Assembly (NCBI GenBank): GCA_949286295.1 | Contig: CASECK010000187.1 | Span: forward strand, 1 to 7,915 | Source of the DNA: an uncultured bacterium | GTDB taxonomy: Bacteria > Bacillota > Clostridia > Oscillospirales > Oscillospiraceae | Direction of reading: 5' to 3' | Length of the DNA: 7,915 nucleotides | Shown: positions 1-6,209 of the stretch, in pieces | How the letters are laid out: each line of letters opens with the position of its first letter | Position numbering within the stretch: position 1 is the stretch's first letter | The notes under the pieces: generated by a model | Told to the model about the DNA's origin: nothing | Database searches by the model: none | Seen by the model: the letters and a program-made list of their open reading frames with translations, nothing else | Made by a program: the position numbers and the translations under genes

Positions 1-12
1 TCCATCCTCTGA
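1..12 (+). CDS. Possible 3' end of an upstream gene
   Basis: The first four codons read Ser-Ile-Leu-stop (TGA at 10-12). The stop lies 26 bases before the next start, a spacing like those elsewhere in this operon, so it may be the end of a preceding pilus gene. Four codons cannot prove this and no function can be given. The only support is that the following gene has a good ribosome binding site at an operon-like distance. Confidence 0.25.
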   Translation, partial: SIL

Positions 13-23
13 TTTTCACCGCG

Positions 24-30
24 AAGGAGG
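24..30 (+). promoter_or_regulatory. Ribosome binding site of the first minor pilin gene
   Basis: AAGGAGG lies 8 bases before the ATG at 39. The reading frame is open upstream to the window edge, so this site is what fixes the start at 39. The resulting short basic leader also fits a prepilin. Confidence 0.8.
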
Positions 31-38
31 CTGACCCC

Positions 39-527
39 ATGAGACGCGTGACCAAACGCCGCGGTTCCACCTATCTGCTGGTCATCGTGGCCTTTGTGTT
101 CATCTCGCTGTTCTCCGGTCTCATGCTGTCCAACCTCAGCCAGACCATTTTTCAGCTGAACACCTACGGCCTGCAGATGCAGTGCTACTACCTCACCCGC
201 CAGGCGGCGGACGCCACCGTGGCCGTCCTGCTGGACAACAACAACCAGCTGCTGAACAGCTTAAATGGCAGCGGCGGTATGACGGACCTGATGACCCATA
301 CCGACGGCAACGGCGCGGTGCTGGGCACCAGCACCATCACCCTGACAAAAGAGTACCACGACTATTACAACGAGAACAAAGAGTGGGCGGTGGCCACCAT
401 TCGGACGACTATCCAGGACCCCCGGGCCCCCCGGGCCGGACAGGATTTTACCTATACCGGCTCGGTGTCGATTCTGATTGATAACCCGCTGATTCGCCTC
501 TATAACATAGACCTTGACACCCTATAA
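39..527 (+). CDS. PilX/GspK-like minor pilin (type III leader, no Glu at +5)
   Basis: A 162-residue predicted minor pilin. The N-terminus is a short basic leader (residues 1-9, ending RRG) followed by a hydrophobic helix at about residues 12-31, the layout of a prepilin peptidase substrate. Cleavage after Gly9 would leave Ser at +1 and Leu at +5, so the conserved Glu5 of ordinary pilins is missing. In known systems GspK, and some PilX-type pilins, also lack Glu5, and GspK sits at the tip of the pseudopilus. The rest (about 50-162) is polar and probably the small extracytoplasmic pilin head; I recognise no added domain. It is shorter than typical GspK (around 300 residues). It is followed 47 bases downstream by two larger prepilins, consistent with a minor-pilin cluster. 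The pilin call is firm from the N-terminus and context; the PilX/GspK subtype is inference. Confidence 0.75.
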   Translation: MRRVTKRRGSTYLLVIVAFVFISLFSGLMLSNLSQTIFQLNTYGLQMQCYYLTRQAADATVAVLLDNNNQLLNSLNGSGGMTDLMTHTDGNGAVLGTSTITLTKEYHDYYNENKEWAVATIRTTIQDPRAPRAGQDFTYTGSVSILIDNPLIRLYNIDLDTL

Positions 528-534
528 GACCCGG

Positions 535-555
535 GGCGGCGGGCCTCCCGCCGCC
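535..555 (+). promoter_or_regulatory. GC-only hairpin between the first two pilin genes
   Basis: A perfect 9-base-pair inverted repeat (GGCGGCGGG / CCCGCCGCC) with the 3-base loop CCT lies just after the stop at 525-527 and ends five bases before the AGGAGG ribosome binding site at 561-566. No T-run follows, so it is not a typical intrinsic terminator. It could slow exonucleases, mark an RNA processing site, or modulate translation of the downstream gene. The structure is seen directly; the function is inference. Confidence 0.5.
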
Positions 556-560
556 GGTAC

Positions 561-566
561 AGGAGG
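561..566 (+). promoter_or_regulatory. Ribosome binding site of the vWA pilin gene
   Basis: AGGAGG lies 8 bases before the ATG at 575 but only 5 before the adjacent in-frame GTG at 572. The spacing matches that of the first pilin gene and favours ATG 575; the choice changes the protein by only one residue. Confidence 0.75.
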
Positions 567-574
567 GAACTGTG

Positions 575-2122
575 ATGACCAACCGAAGCAACCGCCCCCG
601 CGGCCTGCGCCGCGGCTTTACAATGGTGGAACTGGCCGTGGCCATGGTGCTGGCGGCCTTTCTGATGTTTCTGGCGGCGGCCATGATTAATCTGGCCGCC
701 GTTGGCGCCGCCGGGGGGGACGTGCGCACCACCCTGGCCCGGGAGGACGCCGCCTTCGCCGCCAAGCTCAACGACACCATCCAGAAGTCCACCGTGGCCT
801 TCACCGTGCCGGAGCAGTCCTTCACCGTGGAGAAGCTGGACCAGGGCTGGAACTATCTGGGCCTGATGGACAACGTGAAAATCCCCGCCTTTGTCAGCCT
901 CACCGGCGAGGAGATTCCCTCCGCCCAGGCCCTGGTCTATATCGAGTATCTGGGCACCACAAAGCCGGCAGGGGCCACCCCCAGCGACTGCAACCTGCTG
1001 CAGAACAAAGACGGCTACTTCTATCAGAAGGTGCTGGGCCACGCCTTTACCGACACCGCCGGCCTGACCCACACCTACTCCCTGACCTTCGAGCCCACCA
1101 ACTCCATCAACGCCGCCAGCCAGAGCATCATCTATAACCTCACCTCCACCATCACCAACGCCAGCGGCCAGGTGGTGGGGGCTGGCGACGTCTCCGGGCT
1201 GGAGATTGACACCATGCTCAACAACCTCAACGCCATCCAGGTGGTCTACCGGGGCAGCGCCTCCAACCCGGCGGTGGCGCTGGCCTTCCGGCCCTTCATG
1301 CCGGTCAGCGACTCCAGCCACATCGTCTCCAGCCAGCCCAAGGGCACCGTGGTGCTGGTGATGGACTACTCCAGCAGTATGCACAATATGCTTGGCAACA
1401 AAAGCCGGTTCAACGCCCTGCGGGATGCCGTTATGGACCTGTATGCCGACCTGGCGGTGAACGACCAGGTCACCGTCATCCCCATCCCCTTCGCCCAGCT
1501 TGCCTACGATGCAAAGGGCGTGAATATCCCGGCGCAAAAATGGTACACCCCCGCCAATGAGCTCAGCCAGCTGAACTGGCTCATTATGGGGGACGCCAAT
1601 TCCCTCCCCTTCTGGTATCCCGAAGGGAGCGAGACCAACATGGGCGATGGCCTGCGGGCGGCCCGGGTGGTGACCCAGCAGTACAAGAGCACCCTCCCGG
1701 ACGGGGACCTGGGCGAGCTGTTCCTCATCGTGGTGTCCGACGGCACCAACTCCACCCGCACCATCAGCTGGCAGACGGACGACCCCTATTACGGCGACAC
1801 CCTCTTTGTGCAGTACAGCGACGGCACCGGCAAGAACAACACCGAATGGTATCCCACCTTTGGGACCAACAACCCCAGGCAGCCCCGGGAGTATATGAAG
1901 GAAAACGCCAAGCGGTTTGCCAATCAGTTTAATCCCACCACCTTCCTGCTGGACGTCAGCGGCGGCGAGCTGCGGGCGGAGGACAAGCAGGCCATGACCG
2001 AGGCCTTCGGCAACCTCTCCATCATCGACGTGGACAACCTGACCCAGTTTGAGGAGGCCTTTGAAGAGATTACCCTGGGCATCGAGTCGGTCCTCTGGGC
2101 CTTCGAGGGGCCGGAGCTGTGA
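575..2122 (+). CDS. Modular minor pilin with von Willebrand factor A domain
   Basis: A 515-residue prepilin fused to a vWA module. The leader ends RRG at residue 14; cleavage would give FTMVEL with Phe at +1 and Glu at +5, a textbook type IV pilin start, followed by a hydrophobic helix to about residue 45. A beta-rich pilin-like region follows, with only one cysteine noticed. From about residue 257 to 505 there is a vWA domain: a hydrophobic strand (GTVVLVM), then the MIDAS motif DxSxS at D264/S266/S268, Thr354 (ETNMGDG) and Asp389 (VVSDGTN), so all metal-coordinating positions are present. vWA domains with an intact MIDAS bind a divalent cation and protein ligands. The nearest parallel I know is PilB of Streptococcus sanguinis, a bimodular vWA pilin acting in adhesion. 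It probably sits at or near the pilus tip on the cell surface. A GTG at 572 is an alternative start. By its leader it resembles the GspJ/PilW class, which is only inferred. Confidence 0.88.
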   Translation: MTNRSNRPRGLRRGFTMVELAVAMVLAAFLMFLAAAMINLAAVGAAGGDVRTTLAREDAAFAAKLNDTIQKSTVAFTVPEQSFTVEKLDQGWNYLGLMDNVKIPAFVSLTGEEIPSAQALVYIEYLGTTKPAGATPSDCNLLQNKDGYFYQKVLGHAFTDTAGLTHTYSLTFEPTNSINAASQSIIYNLTSTITNASGQVVGAGDVSGLEIDTMLNNLNAIQVVYRGSASNPAVALAFRPFMPVSDSSHIVSSQPKGTVVLVMDYSSSMHNMLGNKSRFNALRDAVMDLYADLAVNDQVTVIPIPFAQLAYDAKGVNIPAQKWYTPANELSQLNWLIMGDANSLPFWYPEGSETNMGDGLRAARVVTQQYKSTLPDGDLGELFLIVVSDGTNSTRTISWQTDDPYYGDTLFVQYSDGTGKNNTEWYPTFGTNNPRQPREYMKENAKRFANQFNPTTFLLDVSGGELRAEDKQAMTEAFGNLSIIDVDNLTQFEEAFEEITLGIESVLWAFEGPEL

Positions 2123-2129
2123 CCCAGAG

Positions 2130-2135
2130 AGGAGG
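2130..2135 (+). promoter_or_regulatory. Ribosome binding site of the lectin-like pilin gene
   Basis: AGGAGG lies 7 bases before ATG 2143. The upstream in-frame GTG at 2119 overlaps the previous stop but has only weak purine matches before it, so this site supports 2143 as the start. Confidence 0.75.
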
Positions 2136-2142
2136 AAACCGG

Positions 2143-3597
2143 ATGAAGCTGCGCATCCGCCGGGGCATCACCCTCATGGAGGTCATCATTGCCTTTGTAC
2201 TGCTGTCCTTTATCGGAGTCATGGTGGTCACGGCCATCACCTCGTCGTACACCATGTCCGCCCAGCTCAACAGCCTGACCGCCACCTACTACGGCGCCCA
2301 GAACGTGGCCGAGCGGGAGTGGGAGCAGCTCTCCTCCGCGGTCAAGACCAAGTACCGGCTCACCGACGAGATTACCAACACCCCCGCCGGGAATTTGGAC
2401 CCCACCCTCCACGACCGGCTCAACGAGGTCAACGCCCAGCTGCGCCCCTACCCCGTGGAGCGGGTCACCCTGTTCGGCAAGAGCGTGGAGCTGTATAAGT
2501 TCACCACCAACTACCAGTCCCCCAGCAACCAGACCCTCACCCTCCACGCCGGGGTGGTCAACGCCAAGACCCTGGACCGGCCGGTGCCCATCATCGACTC
2601 GGTGACCATCAACAAAGAGGGCTCCGGGGCCACCAACGACCTGTTCCACAGCGCGGGCCAGTCGGTGACGGTGTCCAGCGTGCGCTACAACGAAAAGAAC
2701 AAGGACCAGAGATACCGGGAGATGTACCAGTGGTACATCAGCACCGAGGGGTACCACACCGCCACCTATGCCGACGGCCACCACGTGGAGGACGAGGAGC
2801 AGTACGGCGGGACCCTCTACTCCCTCTATCCCCAGAACTTCACCCCCCTGATTGGCGAGACCGGGTCCAAGATTCAAATCAAAGAGGAGGACTATGGCCA
2901 GATGCTGGTGTGCGTGGTCACCCCCCTGGGCAAGACCGGCGCCATGGGCGAGTCGGTGGTCAGCAACTACATCTACCTCAGCGGCCTGCCCAAGCTCTCC
3001 GGCGGGTCCACCTACCTGATGGTTATCGACCCGTCCATGGAGACTTACGCCTATGACCCCTCCGGGAGCAGGCGCTCCCCCAGCAACATTCCCAGCCGCC
3101 TGGGCGGCGGCTGGATGGGGCAGAGCAGCAGCAGCAAGCTCCCCACCATCAGCCTGCGGGGAGAGGCCACCGACTCGGACCTGTCCCAGTCGGTCAACGG
3201 CAAGGGCGTCTATTCCCGCTATATCTCCTTCTCGGGCAGCACCTCTTTGCAGACCGGCGGCTATGCCCAGCTCAACCAGCCGGCCACCGTCTTCCTGGTG
3301 GCCAAGAACCGCGCCAACCGGGACGTGGACTTCCTCACCCCTTTCACCGTGAGCGGTGGCGGCACCTGGACGCAGCCCATCGGCTTTGTCACCAACTATC
3401 AGTGCTCCCCCAACCGCGGGAACACCGACACCGGCTGGCAGCTCATCCAGGCCCAGCTGCAATACGACACCATCGGCTTTAAGCTTGGCGAGGCCACCGT
3501 GGACGTGGCCGAGATGGTGGTCGTGGGCGGCGACCCCCGCAGGGAGGACCAGGAGAAGGTCTGGGACTATCTGGCGGAGAAGTACAACATTCAGTAA
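2143..3597 (+). CDS. Modular minor pilin with Ig-like and lectin-like (ConA/LamG) domains
   Basis: A 484-residue prepilin with large surface modules. The 8-residue basic leader ends RRG; cleavage gives ITLMEV (Ile at +1, Glu at +5) and a hydrophobic helix to about residue 36, similar to GspI/PilV-type pilins. A pilin-like region runs to about 145. Residues 150-280 look like a bacterial Ig-like repeat: YQWY at 195-198, then a stretch ending in GQMLVCVVTP and SVVSNY. Residues 283-484 resemble a concanavalin A/LamG-like domain: YISFSGSTSL (360-369), a TVFLVAKN strand, and the ending VAEMVVV (455-461) with WDYLAEKYNI (474-483), a C-terminal signature common in bacterial LamG-type domains. Such domains often bind carbohydrate; no ligand can be inferred here. 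PilC of S. sanguinis is a comparable lectin-type modular pilin. It starts 20 bases after the vWA pilin and is probably co-assembled with it. A start at GTG 2119 would add eight residues to the leader. The pilin call is firm, the Ig-like fold likely and the lectin fold probable. Confidence 0.82.
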   Translation: MKLRIRRGITLMEVIIAFVLLSFIGVMVVTAITSSYTMSAQLNSLTATYYGAQNVAEREWEQLSSAVKTKYRLTDEITNTPAGNLDPTLHDRLNEVNAQLRPYPVERVTLFGKSVELYKFTTNYQSPSNQTLTLHAGVVNAKTLDRPVPIIDSVTINKEGSGATNDLFHSAGQSVTVSSVRYNEKNKDQRYREMYQWYISTEGYHTATYADGHHVEDEEQYGGTLYSLYPQNFTPLIGETGSKIQIKEEDYGQMLVCVVTPLGKTGAMGESVVSNYIYLSGLPKLSGGSTYLMVIDPSMETYAYDPSGSRRSPSNIPSRLGGGWMGQSSSSKLPTISLRGEATDSDLSQSVNGKGVYSRYISFSGSTSLQTGGYAQLNQPATVFLVAKNRANRDVDFLTPFTVSGGGTWTQPIGFVTNYQCSPNRGNTDTGWQLIQAQLQYDTIGFKLGEATVDVAEMVVVGGDPRREDQEKVWDYLAEKYNIQ

Positions 3598-3613
3598 ACC
3601 GTATCGTGTAAAC

Positions 3614-3619
3614 AAGGAG
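3614..3619 (+). promoter_or_regulatory. Ribosome binding site of pilM
   Basis: AAGGAG ends at 3619 and lies 8 bases before ATG 3628. It overlaps the in-frame GTG at 3619, which rules that GTG out as the likely start. Confidence 0.75.
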
Positions 3620-3627
3620 TGGAAAGC

Positions 3628-4785
3628 ATGGGGAAACAAGGCAAGGGAGCGCTGGGCAAGATAGGCTCTATCAAGCTCCCCCTTTTGCCGCAGCGAAACA
3701 GGGACCTGAGCGCCCGCCTGAAGGGCAAGCTCTGTTTTGCCTTTGATTTTGGAGAATACGCCACCAAAGTGGTGGTGGGCAAGACCGGCAAGGACGCCGC
3801 GGAGGTCCGCCAGATGCTTCTGGTGGAAAACGGCGAGCGGAAGGCCAAATTGGACAGCGGCAACCTGAAGGAGTGGAAGGCCAACCTCAGCCGGGCCTTC
3901 ACCCAGAACAACCTCAACCCCTCGGGGCAGATGGGGCTGTGCATGGTGAACAGCCGCAACTACATCAGCCGCCTGATTGAGATTCCCTTCGCCGACGACC
4001 ATGACCGGCAGGGCCTGGTGGCCTATGAGATGAGCCAGAGCCTCTCTCTGGACATCGACGCCCACCTGTTCCAGCACAAGGTGATGCGCACCTATGACAA
4101 AGACGGCGTCAAGATGTGCACCGTGTGGGCCGCCGCCGTCCCCAAGCAGCTGTGCGAGCTGTACTATCAGCTGCTGGAGAGCCTCAAGCTCCAGCCGGCC
4201 GTCATGGACGTGTCCGCCAACGGGATGGAGCGGCTGTTCGCCGCCGACCAGACCCTCCACGCCGCGGCCTCCCAGTCCACCGTCGCCACCGTGGACTATG
4301 GAATGCGGGGCACCGAGGTCAACATCTTCGACCAGGGCCGCTATGTGCTGGGCTCCTTCATCGAGCGGGGCGACGGAAAGCTGGTGGCTGCGGCCAAAAA
4401 CGCCCTGGGCGCCCAGATTTCCGACATCCACAACGGCAACCGGCTGATTATTCCCCCCCAGAAGGTCTATGAGATTATGTCCAAGTCGGGCCAGTCCGAG
4501 ATGGCGCAGCTGTTCGTCACCACGGTGGAGGAGTGGCTGTCCGACATCAACGAGGCGGTGAAGCGGTATAACGTGACCTATCCGTCCAAACCCATCGCCC
4601 AGCTGCTGCTGTACGGCGGCAGTCCCCAGCTGGTGTGGCTGAGAGCCTATCTGGAGAAGTACCTGCGCATCCCCACGTCCATCGTGCAGGCCTCGGACCG
4701 CTTTCAGCTCTCCGGCAAAATCGATTCGGCGGGTAAACCGGTGGCGCAGTTTCTCAACGCGCTGAATCTGCTGCTGATTCGATAA
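3628..4785 (+). CDS. pilM: PilM, actin-like type IV pilus assembly ATPase-fold protein
   Basis: A 385-residue cytoplasmic protein of the PilM family, which has an actin/FtsA fold, binds nucleotide and docks on the N-terminal tail of PilN at the inner face of the membrane. The phosphate-1 motif is FDFGEYATK (D40, G42, K47), the phosphate-2 region is VDYG (D222, G224), and the adenosine-site glycines are in LLLYGG (G330, G331), so the nucleotide-binding frame looks intact. There is no signal peptide or membrane segment. Length is slightly above the usual 350 or so because about 33 Lys/Arg-rich residues precede the first strand; typical PilM reaches phosphate-1 near residue 10-15. It is followed by pilN and pilO in the classical order, which strongly supports the call. 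The start at 3628 is chosen over GTG 3619 because of ribosome binding site spacing. Confidence 0.92.
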   Translation: MGKQGKGALGKIGSIKLPLLPQRNRDLSARLKGKLCFAFDFGEYATKVVVGKTGKDAAEVRQMLLVENGERKAKLDSGNLKEWKANLSRAFTQNNLNPSGQMGLCMVNSRNYISRLIEIPFADDHDRQGLVAYEMSQSLSLDIDAHLFQHKVMRTYDKDGVKMCTVWAAAVPKQLCELYYQLLESLKLQPAVMDVSANGMERLFAADQTLHAAASQSTVATVDYGMRGTEVNIFDQGRYVLGSFIERGDGKLVAAAKNALGAQISDIHNGNRLIIPPQKVYEIMSKSGQSEMAQLFVTTVEEWLSDINEAVKRYNVTYPSKPIAQLLLYGGSPQLVWLRAYLEKYLRIPTSIVQASDRFQLSGKIDSAGKPVAQFLNALNLLLIR

Positions 4786-4791
4786 GACAGA

Positions 4792-4796
4792 GAGGT
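4792..4796 (+). promoter_or_regulatory. Weak ribosome binding site of pilN
   Basis: GAGGT lies 13 bases before ATG 4810 and only one base before GTG 4798. Neither spacing is ideal, so pilN has the poorest initiation signal in the window. ATG 4810 is preferred because it is a standard codon and leaves a short tail before the membrane span. Confidence 0.4.
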
Positions 4797-4809
4797 AGTG
4801 TGGGCAAGG

Positions 4810-5382
4810 ATGAACTATTTTAACTTTTTTTCCCAGTACAGTGGAAAGCGAAGCTCGCCCATCGGCGACAAAAAGACCCTTCTGATCATCGGCCTGGCCG
4901 CGGTCGCCCTGTGCGCCGGGTCCTATGGCTTTACCCTGTTCCGCTGCGCCAGCTATCAGGCCCAGCTTGATTATCTGGAGAAAATCAAGAACGACGAGGG
5001 CTTTCTCTCCCAGCACTCGGTGGCCACCAGGGTCTCGGAGCAGATTGGGGGCGCGGACCAGGAGCTGGCCTTTATGCAGCTGCTGGAGGCCTACACCGGC
5101 GCGGTCTCTACGCTGGACCCTGAGCTGGCCGACCTGATTGACGCCTCTACCGCCGGTCTGGCCACCTTCAGCTCCATCACGCTGTCGGGGCTGGAGCTGG
5201 AGCTGACCGGTTACGCGGCCGACCTGGCCAGCGTTAGCGCGGTGGAGCGCAATTTCCGCGGCTCGGAGCGGTTCTCCTCCGTGCTGATGAGCCTGATGGA
5301 ACGCGACACGGAGGCCAATGGCATGGTGTATTTCACCTGCCTGCTGCAACTGAAGGGGGAGGAGGCGGTTGGCAATGAATAA
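4810..5382 (+). CDS. pilN: PilN-like type IV pilus inner-membrane assembly protein
   Basis: A 190-residue protein with the PilN layout. A short cytoplasmic tail (residues 1-22) is followed by one membrane span at about 23-44, then a helical stretch, likely coiled coil, to about 90, and a C-terminal alpha/beta domain (about 115-184) containing ITLSGLELELTGYA and ending in a strand, MVYFTCLLQLK. PilN connects cytoplasmic PilM to extracytoplasmic PilO and aligns the assembly motor. In known PilN the tail carries an INLLP-type motif inserted into a groove of PilM; here the matching position reads YFNFFSQY (3-10), which could serve the same role but is not canonical. The gene lies 24 bases after pilM and overlaps the following gene by 8 bases, so translation of pilO is probably coupled to it. 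Identity rests on layout and gene order more than on sequence motifs. Confidence 0.8.
   Translation: MNYFNFFSQYSGKRSSPIGDKKTLLIIGLAAVALCAGSYGFTLFRCASYQAQLDYLEKIKNDEGFLSQHSVATRVSEQIGGADQELAFMQLLEAYTGAVSTLDPELADLIDASTAGLATFSSITLSGLELELTGYAADLASVSAVERNFRGSERFSSVLMSLMERDTEANGMVYFTCLLQLKGEEAVGNE
5360..5365 (+). promoter_or_regulatory. Ribosome binding site of pilO inside pilN
   Basis: AGGAGG lies within the last codons of pilN, 9 bases before ATG 5375. It is only 3 bases before the in-frame TTG at 5369, so ATG 5375 is the likely start. Its position inside the upstream gene fits translational coupling. Confidence 0.75.
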
Positions 5383-6175
5383 GAAAAAAAGCCGGGAGCT
5401 TTATATCCTCGCCGTCCTGCTGGTGATTTTCGCGGCCTATGGGTTTTACTCCCTGCTGCTCTCCCCCAAGCTGGCCCAGGCCCAGGAGCTGAAGGACATG
5501 GTCCAGGCGGAGGACGCCATTGTGCGCAATATGTATACCGCGGTGATGCAGTATACCGCCGACGCCGCCACCCTCCAGGAGAAGCAGGCCCAGACCATGG
5601 ACATCGCCGGGGGCTTCTACGTCCGGGAGAACCAGGAGACCTATCTGGACGATTTGCGTCAGATTATGAACGCCAGCGGCGTCAGCTACGTGGAAATCAC
5701 CGCCGAGCAGCCCAGCGAGCCGGTCCTGGTGGACGACACCGGCGCCTATGGGTATGTCAGCCCCTATCAGCCCTACTTAGCTGACACGGCCACCACCGAC
5801 GGCGCCACCTCCTCCTCGGAGATTTTGCAGGCGCTGGAGGAGCGCCGCGGAGAGATGCCCGTTGTCGACCAGATGCAGATTAGCTTCACGGCCACCGGGA
5901 GCTACTCCGCCTTCCGCAACCTGATTGGGCAGCTGGAGCTCTGGGGGAAGCACATCCTGTGCAGCGGGATGGAGATGACCGTCACCTCCGACACCCCCAC
6001 CGCCATGGGGGCGGACCCCCAGGTGGAGGCCACCCTGACCCTGCAATTCCTGCGGCTGGTCGACCTGGACTGCCTGAACCAGGAGCAGTTCCCGGAGCTG
6101 CCGGAGGGCTTTGTCATGCCAGAGCAATTTGTGACGGGCGACTATCAGAACGCCTTTTTCCTGTTTCTGAAGTGA
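5375..6175 (+). CDS. pilO: PilO-like type IV pilus inner-membrane assembly protein
   Basis: A 266-residue protein with the PilO layout. A basic N-terminal tail (MNKKKSRE) precedes one membrane span at about 9-29, then a helical, probably coiled-coil region (about 32-75), then an extracytoplasmic alpha/beta domain. The segment QISFTATGSYSAFRNLIGQLE, near residues 169-189, is the kind of strand plus helix found in the PilO ferredoxin-like fold, and VEATLTLQFL is a closing strand. PilO pairs with PilN in a heterodimer around the motor. It is longer than many PilO proteins (about 200), with a polar Ala/Thr/Ser-rich loop (about 130-150) and a C-terminal extension (about 233-266). The ATG lies before the stop of pilN, giving an 8-base overlap. 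Gram-negative operons continue with the lipoprotein gene pilP; here no lipobox protein follows. Confidence 0.82.
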   Translation: MNKKKSRELYILAVLLVIFAAYGFYSLLLSPKLAQAQELKDMVQAEDAIVRNMYTAVMQYTADAATLQEKQAQTMDIAGGFYVRENQETYLDDLRQIMNASGVSYVEITAEQPSEPVLVDDTGAYGYVSPYQPYLADTATTDGATSSSEILQALEERRGEMPVVDQMQISFTATGSYSAFRNLIGQLELWGKHILCSGMEMTVTSDTPTAMGADPQVEATLTLQFLRLVDLDCLNQEQFPELPEGFVMPEQFVTGDYQNAFFLFLK

Positions 6176-6194
6176 TGTCCGATACCTTGAACGG

Positions 6195-6201
6195 AAAGGA
6201 G
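6195..6201 (+). promoter_or_regulatory. Ribosome binding site for the GTG start at 6210
   Basis: AAAGGAG lies 8 bases before GTG 6210. It supports a non-ATG start that places a hydrophobic segment right at the N-terminus of the product. Confidence 0.7.
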
Positions 6202-6209
6202 CGCGCGCT

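Noticed and set aside
419..440. GC-rich CCCGGG-containing palindromic stretch inside the first pilin gene
   Set aside because: It encodes an ordinary Asp-Pro-Arg-Ala-Pro-Arg-Ala stretch in frame and has no T-run or operator-like spacing. Short palindromes are expected at this base composition.
500..1537. - strand frame rich in Gly, His and Val opposite the vWA pilin
   Set aside because: The + strand gene has a canonical pilin start and vWA motifs; the antisense product has low complexity and no known domain.
2119..2142. GTG at 2119 as the start of the lectin-like pilin, overlapping the previous stop
   Set aside because: The overlap would fit coupling, but the AGGAGG at 2130-2135 is correctly spaced only for ATG 2143, and the shorter basic leader is more typical of prepilins.
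1924..5349. Very long open frame on the - strand (1141 codons)
   Set aside because: It lies opposite three well-supported pilus genes and part of a fourth. Its translation is rich in His, Gly, Val and Gln with no recognisable domain. Long antisense frames are expected in GC-rich coding DNA.
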